A DNA stretch of 64,000 nt. It comes from Talinum fruticosum. Taxonomy: Eukaryota; Streptophyta; Magnoliopsida; Caryophyllales; Talinaceae. The position numbers and the translations under genes are program-made. Each line of letters begins with the position of its first letter. The first letter of the stretch is position 1. The notes under the pieces were generated by a model. It was not told the DNA's origin and did not search any database. It saw nothing but the letters and a program-made list of their open reading frames with translations. Location of the stretch: the NCBI GenBank assembly GCA_021018815.1, contig JAITYX010000003.1, positions 13,907,501-13,971,500 of the forward strand. The letters run 5' to 3'. This document shows, in pieces, positions 11,794-22,289 of this stretch.

Positions 11794-13384
11794 ATGCCTA
11801 AAAGAGGAAACCACCCCGACTTTCAGGTTTCTTCATCCTCCAAAAAGCCTCGCACCAACAAGCCGTAAAGCTCAACCCCTTCAAAACCCATTGTCACCCA
11901 AAGATCTTGCGCTGGACGACAAGTTCTTCCCAACAACCAAATTCTCCTGGTTGTCCAACATTCAAACCACCGGAGTCTACCATTTCTTGTGTTTCAGACG
12001 AGTTCATCTATCCCGAACTCGTTTCGAGTTTTATACTCATCTCACCCACTCTGAAAATGTTCTAACCTCTCGGGTTCGTAACATCACTGTTCAGTATCAA
12101 CACCTCCCTCCTTCACCGTCTCGTTCAAAGTTTCTTCTCTCTTCTTGAACAGCAACCATATCCCCTTCACTCGAAGTCGCCGACGACTTCTTTGAAAAGT
12201 ATGCTAAAGAATTCCTCGGGTCCAGAAAGAACTTTTCGTGACTCGCTTGAAGTCGAAGCCGAGCTTCAGTGTTTCCTGCCGATGAGAACCTTCTTCTCAC
12301 AAAGCATTCTAGCAAGGAGAACCCCAACTCCAAGCACCTCAAAGCCCTCTTCGATATCCCGGAAGGATACGAAGTCGACCTCTTCCCCTCCATCATTGAG
12401 CGGATGGCCGCCGTGCCAGCTCAACTTCAAACCAAGAAGAACACCTCCCTTCCTTTCGGTGCTCTTCTCACCCTTGTCTTCAAACAATTCCAAGTTCCTC
12501 TTCCTCTCGACCCTAACGCGGTGTCCGAGGCGGCCATTGTGGTCGGCAAGAAGGAACTCCGAGGGTACGGATACCAGGAAACTAACCCCGGTGTCCGGGT
12601 TCACAACTCGTAGCCGAGGCCTCCTTCTCCACCTCGGACTCGAAATCAACCCCTCTCCCTCTTCCCTCTTCACCTGGTGGTGCCTCCACCTCCAAGTGCT
12701 TCCAAAACTCTCTCTCGCCCTCTTGTCCCTCGTCTTCATGGACAAGATCACCTCTGTGTCCTCTCGATTTCGGAGACATGCTCGGGGTTTCACGTCTGTT
12801 CTTCGTGGTCCGACCATCAACCAAAAGACCGGTCGAGTCCCAAATCCGAGAGCAGCAGCTCTCGTTCTTGAGATGAGAGAGCTGGTTAAGGAGCGAAGGA
12901 GCCGGCCGAGCTCCTCAAAGAGAGACGGTCCAAGGCGGCTCAGGACCCGGATGACTCGGACACATCCGAGACGTCTTCGAGCCCGGAGGAAGCCGAAGAA
13001 GCGAGAGGAAGAAGGCTGCAGATGCAGCGGAGGACGCCGAGGAACCTGCGGCTGAGGCAGCCTCTTCCGGGCAAAGGGAAGAAGAGGCCGTGGCAGCTCG
13101 CTGAGGGACAGCCTGCTCCCCAAGCTCAAGTTGTCTGTACTCAGCTCGATGACAGCGTCGAGTGGGTCGAAGATCTCGCTCCTCCAGCGAGTCGCCCGGA
13201 GCAGCCCCTCCCGCCCTCGAGGTCCCAAGGGAAGAACCCTCGATCCACGTTCTCCGGGTCAGCCTCTTAGAGCCGAGCCCCTGCGAATTGTTCCGGTTCT
13301 CCCTTCGCCGCGCTCAAGCACATCGTCAAGATCTTATCGGCGCCGGCGCACCTCCGCCCCGACTCGAAATCCCCTCCTCCCTAG
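11794..13384 (+). pseudogene. Element B third ORF (env-position, function unknown), broken
   Basis: SIRE-type copia elements often carry an additional ORF between pol and the 3' LTR, sometimes called env-like; its role is not established. Here it starts MPKRGNHPDF at 11794. The conserved stretches ALDDKFFPTTKFSWL (about 11909-11953) and SKHLKALFDIPEGYEVDLFP (about 12330-12389) follow. A GC-rich, proline- and charge-rich half ends in an arginine-rich tail (SYRRRR near 13336-13353), with a probable stop at 13382-13384. I see no clear signal peptide and no certain membrane segment. Frames change several times, for example near 12095, 12240 and 12610. Element C carries the same ORF at 29490-31101. 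Confidence 0.7.
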
Positions 13385-13785
13385 TTGGAGCCATGCACCG
13401 AGTCACGATTCCTCGGTGCCTCCGAATTTCTGTTTCAAAATTTTCTTTTGTCCGGACAACTTATGTGTATTACTTGTACTTTTCTCCCTTCTTTTTGTTT
13501 CTTGTTTTTGCTGAAAGGCAAGGGGGAGAAAATGTAGTCGAAACTGGTTGTCTTGTCTAGGGGAGTTCTTTCCGCCCTTGTAATTTTTTTTAATGAACTG
13601 AATGCAATTCATTATTAATTTCGAGTTCTTTCTTTTCGAGTTAATGAGTTCAAGCATACTTTATTTTGCTTTGATATATTGTATATTGCTCGATCTGTTC
13701 AATATGTCTTACTTTTATTCAAACTACTCGTAGTCGATCTATTTTTTCTCTAACAAAGTTTCTGTTTAAGTATGGAATGCCTTTC

Positions 13786-13801
13786 ATCAAAAAGGGGAGA
13801 T
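13786..13801 (+). promoter_or_regulatory. Polypurine tract of element B
   Basis: AAAAAGGGGAGAT immediately precedes the 3' LTR. It is the expected plus-strand primer for reverse transcription. Element C has CAAAAGGGGAGAT at 31491-31503 in the same place. Confidence 0.85.
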
Positions 13802-15331
13802 TGAAGACTCGGACACTGGTCTATATCTTTCCGAGTCATGCAAAAGGAATCAGGTATAACGATGTCATTTATATAGAGTTTTGATTCCAAGGCATTCTCT
13901 CGTGTCTCGAAACTTACTTGAGTTAAAAAGTATCTTTTCTATGCGATTCGGCCTTCACATATCTCTTTAATCGCTTTTCAGTTAGCGACTCGAAAAACTT
14001 GTTCTTTATTCCGAGTCCACTCTCACTCAGAATCGACTTGTGGTTATTTGCTCTATTGTTTGCAAAGTCGGCATTCGTAGTTCATTTCATGCTTAGTCTA
14101 CATCAAGTGTTTCCCACTCGATATTTGTTAATAGAACTTGATTCTTTGCTTAAGACTAAGTCTTATGGAAATTCCGAGTATCATGGATATTAAACTCGGA
14201 ATACTCCATTTCTTTTCCGACTCGGATAATCCGTTGGTTAATTATCATGATTATATTATTATCTCGTGTCTAACCTTGGACCAAAGTATTTTATACTTTG
14301 AGAACCAAAGGTGTTTTACTTTTGTAGGTTATTCAATCGAGGATATCTTTTCAAACTACAAAAGTAGCCGGCTCGTGAACATCAAATCACCAGCAGAGAT
14401 GGCTTTTCACCTACATCGCTCTAGTCCCGGAAGATTGTGTCGAAGCCGCTCGCTTCCATATCCGGAAAACCGGAACGCTAAGCCTAACGGTGGTTTCCAC
14501 CTCATTTTTCAAGACACAACCGATGGTTTTGGGACTTCCAAGAGAGTTAAACCGTTGTACAACGTCCATATTTCAACGGATACTTTCCGAGTGACTCGGA
14601 AAGCCTTTCACAACGGTCACAGAGGACTCTCGGTCAGCAGATGAAGATAACGGCTACTCTGCTCGGTATTCTATAAATAGAAGCCACTTCACAAGACTTG
14701 AAGGTTGCCGAACATATTGTCAATACTCCAACTTGAACAAAGTTATTGTATTTACTCTCAATCTTCAACTTACAACTCCTACTCGTAATTCATTACTTTC
14801 GAGTTGTAAGGTCTTGTACTCGATTACAAACACTTCTTACATTCTTTGTAAGGTCCCTTGACTAAGCTGTAAGGGTTAACTCAGCTTAGTTGTCCCTAGC
14901 TGTAAGGGTTATCTCAGCTAGGAAGTACTAGATCGAGATAAGGGAATTTCGAGTCTAGGAAAACTTGTATAGAGTTGTCTAAGGGAGCAACTCGGGTTCT
15001 CGTCAAGTTCACGGTATTTTGTGGACTCAAAATAGTGGATTTGACTTCGTGTCCGGATTGACACGGGCCGTGGTTTTCTGCCCCGGGAGGGTTTCCACGT
15101 AAAAACTCCGTGTTCACTTTCCGAGTTTATTCTAGACTCGGACATGACCTTCGCTGAACGTGTTTACTCGATTCATTACATTCCGAGTCCAATATTTTCC
15201 GACCCCTTGCTTAGACTCGGAATCTGTCTTTGACTCTTCTCTGTCAAAAGGTGTGTGCTTTCGCAAAGAATTTTTCATCACCCTATTCACCCCCTCTAGG
15301 GTGACTCGGACTCTCCTCGAGCAAACCTTCA
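13802..15331 (+). repeat. 3' LTR of element B
   Basis: It is 1530 bp, exactly the length of the 5' LTR, begins TGAAGACTCGG and ends CAAACCTTCA. It is followed by TCCAT (15332-15336), the target duplication. TATA box at about 14671-14680. At most of the sites where the two LTRs differ, this copy has the CTCGG form also seen in other family members. Confidence 0.92.
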
Positions 15332-15478
15332 TCCATTGTAGATGATGTTCCAAACATGTTCATCATATTCTTGGATGAAGCACTCTATGATATTTTTCGG
15401 TGAGTGAAGTTTGATCCCTTCAATAGGTGGTCCGGTGAACGATCTTCCTTCATCGAACTCTATATAGTTAAAAGTCAT
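15332..15478 (-). pseudogene. Element A gag N-terminus beyond the element B insertion
   Basis: This is the first part of element A gag. It starts at the minus-strand ATG whose complement is at 15476-15478 and includes EFDEGRSFTGPP, a block shared with the gag starts of C and D. At 15332-15336 the TCCAT target duplication marks the right edge of the element B insertion. The uninterrupted counterpart at 55920-56079 in element D reads straight across the same point, which confirms that the two halves once joined. Confidence 0.85.
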
Positions 15479-15521
15479 TTGATCTTTAAACCTTGGATTA
15501 TTAGATCCTTTAAGAAGGCTA

Positions 15522-15536
15522 GGATTTGATACCAAT
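15522..15536 (-). promoter_or_regulatory. Primer-binding site of element A
   Basis: Immediately inside the 5' LTR the minus strand reads ATTGGTATCAAATCC. Its TTGGTATC part resembles the complement of the 3' end of plant initiator methionine tRNA, the usual copia minus-strand primer. The equivalent site in D reads TTGGTATCGAGCC. Confidence 0.65.
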
Positions 15537-16973
15537 TGAAGGTTTGCTCTCGAGAGTCTCGAATCACCCTAGAGGGGGATAAATAGCGTGAGAAGGAAAT
15601 TTTACTGAATAAGAAAATTTTCTAAAAAGCATGAGCTTAAAAACAACAGTTCCGAGTCTAGAATGAACTCGAAACACATAACACATAAAAATACATGGAA
15701 ACCCTCTTGGCGGAGAAAACCACGGTCTATGTCAATCCGGACACTAAGTTAAATCCACTATTTTGAATCTAGAAAATACAAGGATTGACTCATACATAAT
15801 TGCTCCCTTGGACAATTTAATACAATTTTTCTGGCCACGAAGTTCTCTTATCTCGTCCTAGTACTTCATAACTAAGATACCCTTTATAGATAGGGACAAC
15901 TAAGTGAGTTAACCTTTACAACTTAGTCAACGGATTATACAAAGAATTGAAGTAAGAGCGATTACAAGACTTCTTCTTTTTAACTCGTAAAGTAAGAAAA
16001 CTTGAGTATAGAGTTGAAATTTAAAAGATTGAGAGAGTAAGATTTGAATAATGTTCAGTAGTTTGTTAATCTTCAAGTCTTGTAGGTTAACTTCTATTTA
16101 TACTCAACTGGACAGATTAGCCATTGTGACTTGATTCCGAACTGGAAAGCTTTACTAGGCGTTGCAATGGATAGTATGAGTCCGTCGAAAAAGAGTCGTT
16201 GTAGATTTGAACATTGTGCTTTGGTCCTTGGATCAAAAGGTGGTCCAACCCACTAGTTATGATTGAAATCTGGGGTGGAAATAACCGTTAGACTGGAAGT
16301 TAAAGTTTATTGAATTTGGAAATAAACAACCCCGACACAACAAGTGTCTTAGCCTCGTCTAGAAACAGTGACTTTTCTATCGGTTGGTGTTTAACTGTTA
16401 GAAGCCGCTTGCTTTTGCTTTTCAAAATGAGATCAAAATACTTTAATCAGCCTACAAAAGCAAATCAAAATGGTACTCACAAGTATAAAAATACCTTGGT
16501 CCAAGATTACCCAAGGATAAAAGATTAATTTAAATAATTAAGCACTTAATTATCCTAATCTGAATAAATGGAATTTTCTCGAGTCGAATATTCAATAGAT
16601 TCTAATTCCATTTTTCTTCTATCATTTAAGATAAATGAAGAATTAAAATTGCATAGCCACATTGCATCAAATTTATCGGATAAATAGTTTTAGTTGATAA
16701 GTCTTACTTAGAAAATGAATTAACGTAGTAATTTTTTTCTAGTGATTACAATAAGTCGAACTCGGAATAAGTCAAGCATATAAAATTATTTAGGCATAAC
16801 AACAATCTGAGTTGCATCCGAGTCGGTTAGAAACCCTAAGATAAGCATTTTAATCATGAGATGCTTTCGAGTAGGTTAGACAATAACGAAAACTTGAAGA
16901 TGAGCTTCTTAGAATGTGAGAATAACTTGAAATCAAAACAACGAAGAGATAGAGAGTTATATTTGAGTCTTCA
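15537..16973 (-). repeat. 5' LTR of element A (1437 bp)
   Basis: On the minus strand the LTR begins TGAAGACTC and ends CTTCA, giving the expected TG...CA ends. It aligns along its length with the LTR of element D (56138-57576, 1439 bp). The inner edge abuts the primer-binding site. At the outer edge, 16974, LINE sequence begins. The partner LTR is outside the window, so neither age nor target duplication can be read. Confidence 0.85.
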
Positions 16974-17808
16974 AACAATCCCCAAGATCAAAATCTTTAT
17001 GCAGCTTAACAACAAGCTTAGAATGATTATCATCTATGGACATCCAAACTGGAAAGTTTTTACATTCGGAAACAAAAGACTGGTTCAACTTGGTTGACAC
17101 AAATGATAATTTTTGCTATGCTGGCCTTAAGCATAAGCGGAAGAGGAACAAAAATTCATCCTATAAGATGGATAATGGTAGTTGGAATTGGAACTACCAA
17201 CTGGTAATCTCTCACTTTACCTGTTTCTATAAGGTTTTCTTGGGATCCCTTACCAATACTACTAAACAACTTGATGATGATATTATTGAAATGGGTGCTT
17301 GCGTTAGGTTATCACAACAACTTGCCTGATTAGACCTTTCACAAATGATGATGTAAAGAAGGCAATATCTTCTTTCCCAAATCATAAAAGCCTAGGACTT
17401 GATGGTTTCTTTAGTGGTTTTTCTAAAAAGAACTTGCCTCTTATTGGTGATAGTATTTGCTATGTTGTCCATGGTTTCTTTTAAGCAGTAGAATGCCTTT
17501 TAGCTGGAACTCCAAAAGACTAATCTTACTACAAAAATGGACAACCCCGCTACTACTCGTAGATTATAAGCCAATTGCCTCCTGTAACATATTATATAAA
17601 TGTGTTACCAAATTACTTTCACTAAGGCGGAAATATGTTTTACCTTCACCTGTGGGTGACAATAAATCAACTTTTATAGAGAGGAGAACAACGAGCTCGT
17701 GACTCTATTTCCTAGACTTTCATTGGGAATCTTCCAAATCAATTATGATATGTAAAGATATGATGAGACTCTATCAAACGAAAAATGTGTTTGTAAGATG
17801 TTTCTTAG
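16974..17808 (+). pseudogene. LINE 1 fragment a: linker and start of reverse transcriptase
   Basis: This is part of the second ORF of an L1-type plant LINE. It contains the linker ending FYKVFLGS (about 17225-17250), then PFTNDDVKKAISSFPNHKS (about 17332-17390) followed by LDGF, which resembles the KSPGPDGF start of LINE reverse transcriptase. Later the MMRLYQTKNVFVRCFLEID frame reaches the insertion point of element C. The catalytic IDLRK block is split by that insertion at 17808. The 5' part of the LINE, including its endonuclease, lies left of element A and is not in the window. Stops and frameshifts are frequent. Confidence 0.75.
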
Positions 17809-18555
17809 TGAAGACTCGGACTTTATACTTACACTTTTCCGAGTTTCATCAAGGAATCGGGTATAAGACGTCTTGTCTCATAGAGTTTTGATTACAAGTC
17901 ATTTTATGTACCTTAGAAAATTTTCTGAGTGATATAGCATTTACTCCGAGTGTTATAGAAAATATTTCATATATGTATGTGTGACTCGATCGACTCAAAA
18001 GCATACTTGTACTAACTCGGTTCCGAGTTACTCAACACTCGGAATTATTGCATGTTCAAACACTCGTATTCACATACATAAACTCAGGTCCGACTTCATG
18101 TTCCAAGAATTACAATATTAATTCTCTATTCCAAGCCAGCTGATCTTGTTTGATCCTTGTTCGGTCTAGATCAAGTTTGCTTACTCTAATTTTCTACTTG
18201 ACTTGATTCTCTTTTACACTCGACTCGGATGGAATTTTGAGTATCACGGATATTAGACTCAGAAAATTTCATTCCTTTTCCGACTCGGATAATTAGTTAT
18301 TTAATCATCTTAATTATGTTATTATCTCGTGTCTAATCTTGGACCAAAGTATTTTATACTTTGAGAACCAAACTGATTTACTTTTGTAGGTTATTCAAAC
18401 GAGGCTATCCTAATCTTTGAACCGCAAAGGTAACCGGCTTCAAAACTCAAATCACCAAGCAGACAAGGCTTTTTCCACCTCCGACCTAGCCCCGCACAAT
18501 CGTGTCGGGATTATCCGCTTCCAAAATTCGAAATCGAACACTACTACAAAACAGA

Positions 18556-18915
18556 CAGATTAGCGACGAAAATAGCGACGGAATGTTAGTTATTAGCGAC
18601 GGAATTAGCGACGGAACTGTTCCGTCGCTAAAAAGCGAGTCGCTAAATATCGGCGACGGAAATTTTCAAGTCCGTCGCCAATTAGCGACGGAACCTCGAT
18701 CCGTAGCCGATAGAAATCAGCGACGGAAAACATTTCCGCCGTTGATTTAGCGACGGAAATAGGCGACGGAAATCCCAAATTTCCATCGCTAAATCAGCGA
18801 CGGAAATCACCCCATTTCCGTCGCTGAGAGCGTATTAGCGACGGAATGTCCCCAAATTCCGTCGCTAAGTTCCGTCGCTAAGTGGAAGTGACCGTCGCCG
18901 ATCCGTCGCTGTTCG
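18556..18915. repeat. CACTA subterminal repeat array, left end
   Basis: More than a dozen copies of TTAGCGACGGAA and its complement TTCCGTCGCTAA occur in both orientations, many as adjacent inverted pairs. In En/Spm elements such arrays bind the TNPA/TNP1-type protein and bring the ends together; that role is inferred here. Confidence 0.85.
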
Positions 18916-19177
18916 TGAAAAATTTTATATATTATTTGCTAATTATTCATTATCCTAGTATAGAACATTGTGAATGGATATACAAATCCACCATTCACAT
19001 ATGTGACACTTACATTTGGCATTGACATATGCCGGCCACAAATAATTCATCAAAGTTGGATATACAAATCCAACTTACATATTCAACATCATCAACAACC
19101 ATAACATAGTTAAAACAAATTTGTAAATAGTTCACAAAGTGATGATCACCAATATATACAAAAGTTCACATTTGAAT

Positions 19178-21036
19178 TCACTCATCCTCTTCCTCTTCCT
19201 CTTCCTCCTCCTGTGGTTGTGGTGGTCGACGGTGAGATCCGGATGCTTGCCGAGACTGCAGAAATTCATTCATACGTGCTATTGGCTCAGTGAAACTGCT
19301 GACCTGTGCCTTCGGATGCCGATTTTGTAACTCAAGCATCCGGCAATGCTCAATCCATTGATGTACCTCAAAATTTAAATTATGCACTCGTTGCTCTCCA
19401 TTTTGAGTCATCTGTAGTAGAAGGTTTCGGTGATTTGAAGGACATTGTTGGTTTCAAGTTTCTAGCCTCGGATCCAAATCCATAAATGCGACCTTTCTTG
19501 TTCGCATTTGCTTTGACCCACAACTCTTGTTGTGAAGGGGTGGATACATGATCCTCGAAGAGTTGGGGTCATCACTGGAAGTTTGAGTGGGTTGAGTGTT
19601 TTGCAACTCTTCCCATTCTTTTTGAAACTTCTCCCGAATATAATATAAATATTTTAGGCATGTAAATATCACGAGTTGTTAACGAAAATAATAGAAAGAA
19701 AAATATGGGGAATTCATATATACGGTTACTCACGTAAATGGCCTTGGATTTTTTGTCCACCCATTCGTCCTTTTTGTTTTGTGCGTGCGTGCAAATAGTT
19801 GGGTCGGTAGAGGCTGAACTCCTTTAAGCTCCTTCATCTAAAATTGAAAACAAGTTAGTAGAGAATCAATTCACCAATATGAACATTTTAACAGCTTGCA
19901 TGCGTAATCAATAAGAAAGGGGTACGTACAAATCGCCGCTTATGCTCCGTCATAGGGATTGAGCCACATGTATGGAGTGATGAACCAAGTCCCCACGATC
20001 AGCATGATGGTTTTTCCGAGCTTGCTCGCGGAACTTCTTGTACTCAGCAGCTTCCCAATATTCGAGCAACTCGCGCCGTAGTTGTCACCCAACCATTTCG
20101 GCTTCTTCTTAGTTTTCCTCGCCTTGAGCATGAAGTCCTTCAAGCGATCACCGCCTTTCTTTTCAAAATTTCTTCGATTTGGACTTCATCGGTTGGGGAC
20201 CATGTGAAAAATTTCTATATAAATAAAAACGTCGTTTATACGTTATGAAATTAAAATATAATGTTCGAACATGCATAATAAGTGATTATGTTATCTCGAA
20301 CTGGAGAAAACTAATGATGTGTCATTACCTTAAACTCGGAAAACCATTGATCACGTTACGATCGAGGGACTTTTCCCCATGTAGGCCAAGCTCCATCGTA
20401 TTTGCTTTGAAAGATGTGGGAAATCGTACCCACAACTTTGTCAATGGGGTAGAACCTAATCAATTCAACATATAAAATAGTTAGTTCAACTAATAACTAA
20501 TATGCTTATTTTATTTTATTATTTATTATCACACTCACCCTTCACCATCCGGCTCAATTCGGATTTTTCTCGACTGCTAGCGCTACTTGATTGAAGACAA
20601 GGATCCTCGTTCCCTGTATCAGTTGGTCCTTCATTTGTAGGCATTTGTGGTGGCCGTTGTTCGGAACCAACGTGGATGCGTGGTACATTATTTGTACCAT
20701 ATTGTTGATATGTATATGTACTCAACGGGTTTGAGTACATATGGGGTTGCTGAGAGTATGGAGGGTTTAGAAAGAAAGGCCCACCCGAGTGGGTTTTGCA
20801 TGTGTGGGAAATTTGGGAGTTGGAAAAAGGGAGGGTTGGGAATAAATGACCCTTCCAATGGAGTTTGGTTGTGAGGGGAGTGTGGAGATAGTGTTCCACC
20901 GGCAGGAGTTTGAAGGTTCCGAGGGTTTTGAGAGGGGGTAGAAGTGCCGACATCATTACCTTCCCCATTGGTAGAGGTGTTTCTAGCCCTTCCCCGAGTA
21001 GCTGCTCTTTTGGTTCCGCCTCTACCTCTCTCCATT
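19178..21036 (-). pseudogene. CACTA accessory gene of the plant En/Spm transposase family (TNP1-like)
   Basis: On the minus strand a basic N-terminus (MERGRGGTKRAATRGRARN, start near 21034) leads into a Pro/Asn/Ser-rich region to about 20525. Exon-like blocks follow: KVVGTISHIFQSKYDGAW-like sequence with a W-F motif at about 20455-20330, DRLKDFMLKARKTKKKPKWLG at about 20150-20080, THKTKR-like sequence near 19790, and a C-terminal part ending in a poly-glutamate tail at 19178. This order and the W/WF spacing fit the Plant_transposase (En/Spm-associated) family, whose members bind the subterminal repeats. AT-rich gaps between blocks suggest introns. Frame slips near 20000 and 19450 make integrity doubtful. 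Confidence 0.65.
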
Positions 21037-21179
21037 TTTCTGTACATAAACAAGTAATTCACACTATTAGTAAACATCCAACGGTTCAAGTGATTTCATA
21101 TAGAACAACATACAAACAATAGTAAACATATGCACATGTAAGCGTTAGATATAAATCGAAACAAGGGATCCTTATACTT

Positions 21180-21353
21180 CCGATTTCTGCATTTGCGACA
21201 TGGACACCTATATTGTTGATTATGCACAAATTCCGATTGGCTTCTAGCATGTGCATCAAACTCCTCAACCCCGTCTAAAAACTCTTGTCTATACCCAACT
21301 CTACCGGGTAATAACCTACGATACATCCATCTACGATGCGTAGGCCCGTCCAT
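21180..21353 (-). pseudogene. N-terminal exon of TNP2-type CACTA transposase (transposase-associated domain)
   Basis: The minus strand reads RRWMYRRLLPGRVGYRQEFL and ends with the cysteine block CPCRKCRNRKY. This is the pattern of the transposase-associated domain at the start of plant TNP2 proteins: W-M-Y, then F-(6 to 8)-A, then C-P-C-x2-C. The catalytic DDE region that should follow downstream on the minus strand is missing; instead the accessory gene starts about 150 bp further on. A deletion removing the body of TNP2 is inferred. Confidence 0.72.
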
Positions 21354-21359
21354 ATATAT

Positions 21360-21744
21360 TCCGATTGAAATTTAACAATTTATTACATTATTAGTTAAAA
21401 ATACCAACACATGGAGATGGTATATGATTACATATTTTCTATAACGAACATAATCTATATATAACCATTATGCATCTATAAATTTTTTTAATATACATAG
21501 ATTTCTATAATTTTTATATTTTACTCTTAAATATTTATTTCATAATTAAAGTAATCATACCTAATTAGCATAAATAAACTCATATACATATAATTACACT
21601 AATCATACAAGTAAAGCAATCATACCTATAATCATACCTAATTAGCGTCAAGAACCTCACACAAATAAACAACAAACAATTACACATATATAAATCAAAA
21701 ACACCATTTCCCTCAACTTCAACAATAATGTCCCACAAATCCTA
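21360..21744. other. AT-rich stretch inside the CACTA element, no gene seen
   Basis: Very AT-rich sequence upstream (on the minus strand) of the TNP2 exon. I see no open frame of note. It may hold the promoter region of the minus-strand genes. Confidence 0.5.
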
Positions 21745-22255
21745 CACAATTGCACATTTGTCTATTCAAATTCATCCACAATCAACATTAATTTCCACCA
21801 AATTACATATATTCGTCAATTTCAGCTTACATTTTTTAAACCCTAAATTTAACTTCAATAACATTTACTCCATAAAGAACCCAATTGCACATTTTTCTAT
21901 TCAAATTCATCCACAAACAACATTAATTTCCACTAAATTACATATACAAGTTACTTTCAAGTTACAATGTTCAAAACCCTAAATTTAACTTCCATAACAT
22001 TTACTCCACAAACAACACAATTGCACATTTTTCTTCTCAAATTCATTCACAAACAACATTAATTCCCACCAAAGTACGTATATTCGTCAATTTCAAGTTA
22101 TATTTTTTAAAACCCTAAATTAAACTTCAATAACATTTACTCCTTAAACAACACAATTTCACATTTTTCTTGTCAAATTCATTCACAAACAACATTAATT
22201 TCCCACAAATTACATATATTCATCAATTTCAATATCAATTTTGTAAAACCATAAA
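21745..22255. repeat. Tandem repeat, about 135 bp, four copies, in the CACTA element
   Basis: A unit containing AACATTAATTTCC and a run of CAAATTCATxCACAA recurs at about 21784, 21919, 22055 and 22190, giving a period of roughly 135 bp. Copies differ by scattered substitutions. Internal minisatellites are common in plant CACTA elements. Confidence 0.75.
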
Positions 22256-22289
22256 TCTACAAAAATCAACACAAAAATACCTCAAATTT

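Larger units (their letters stand above)
4562..15331 (+). mobile_element. Copia element B (SIRE/Maximus-like), full length, 10.8 kb
   Basis: This is a structurally complete Ty1-copia retrotransposon. It has a 5' LTR (4562-6091), PBS, gag, protease, integrase, reverse transcriptase, RNase H, a third ORF with its own TATA box, a PPT and a 3' LTR (13802-15331). Both LTRs are 1530 bp and are flanked by the 5-bp target duplication TCCAT (4557-4561 and 15332-15336). It is inserted in the gag gene of element A in the opposite orientation. The LTRs are nearly identical apart from motif-linked differences (see findings), so the insertion looks young. Coding frames are nevertheless broken many times. 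Confidence 0.93.
1..16973 (-). mobile_element. Copia element A (SIRE/Maximus-like), partial, split by element B
   Basis: This is a Ty1-copia retrotransposon read on the minus strand. From its 5' end at the right it shows an LTR (15537-16973), a primer-binding site, the gag start (15478), an interruption by element B (4562-15331), then the rest of gag, protease, integrase, reverse transcriptase and RNase H down to position 1. The third ORF and the 3' LTR lie beyond the left edge. The domain order with integrase before reverse transcriptase is diagnostic of copia, and the long LTR and large gag fit the SIRE/Maximus lineage. It sits in a LINE whose sequence resumes at 16974. Frames are broken throughout, so it is a dead copy. 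Confidence 0.88.

Noticed and set aside
12266..13228. A 320-codon open frame on the minus strand, the longest in the window
   Set aside because: It is antisense to the GC-rich half of the third ORF of element B, has an Arg/Leu-rich composition typical of a reverse shadow, and is not preserved antisense to the third ORF in element C.
18556..18915. Regularly spaced short repeats that might suggest a CRISPR-like array
   Set aside because: The repeats occur in both orientations with irregular spacing, at the ends of a CACTA transposon in plant DNA. They are subterminal transposase-binding motifs.
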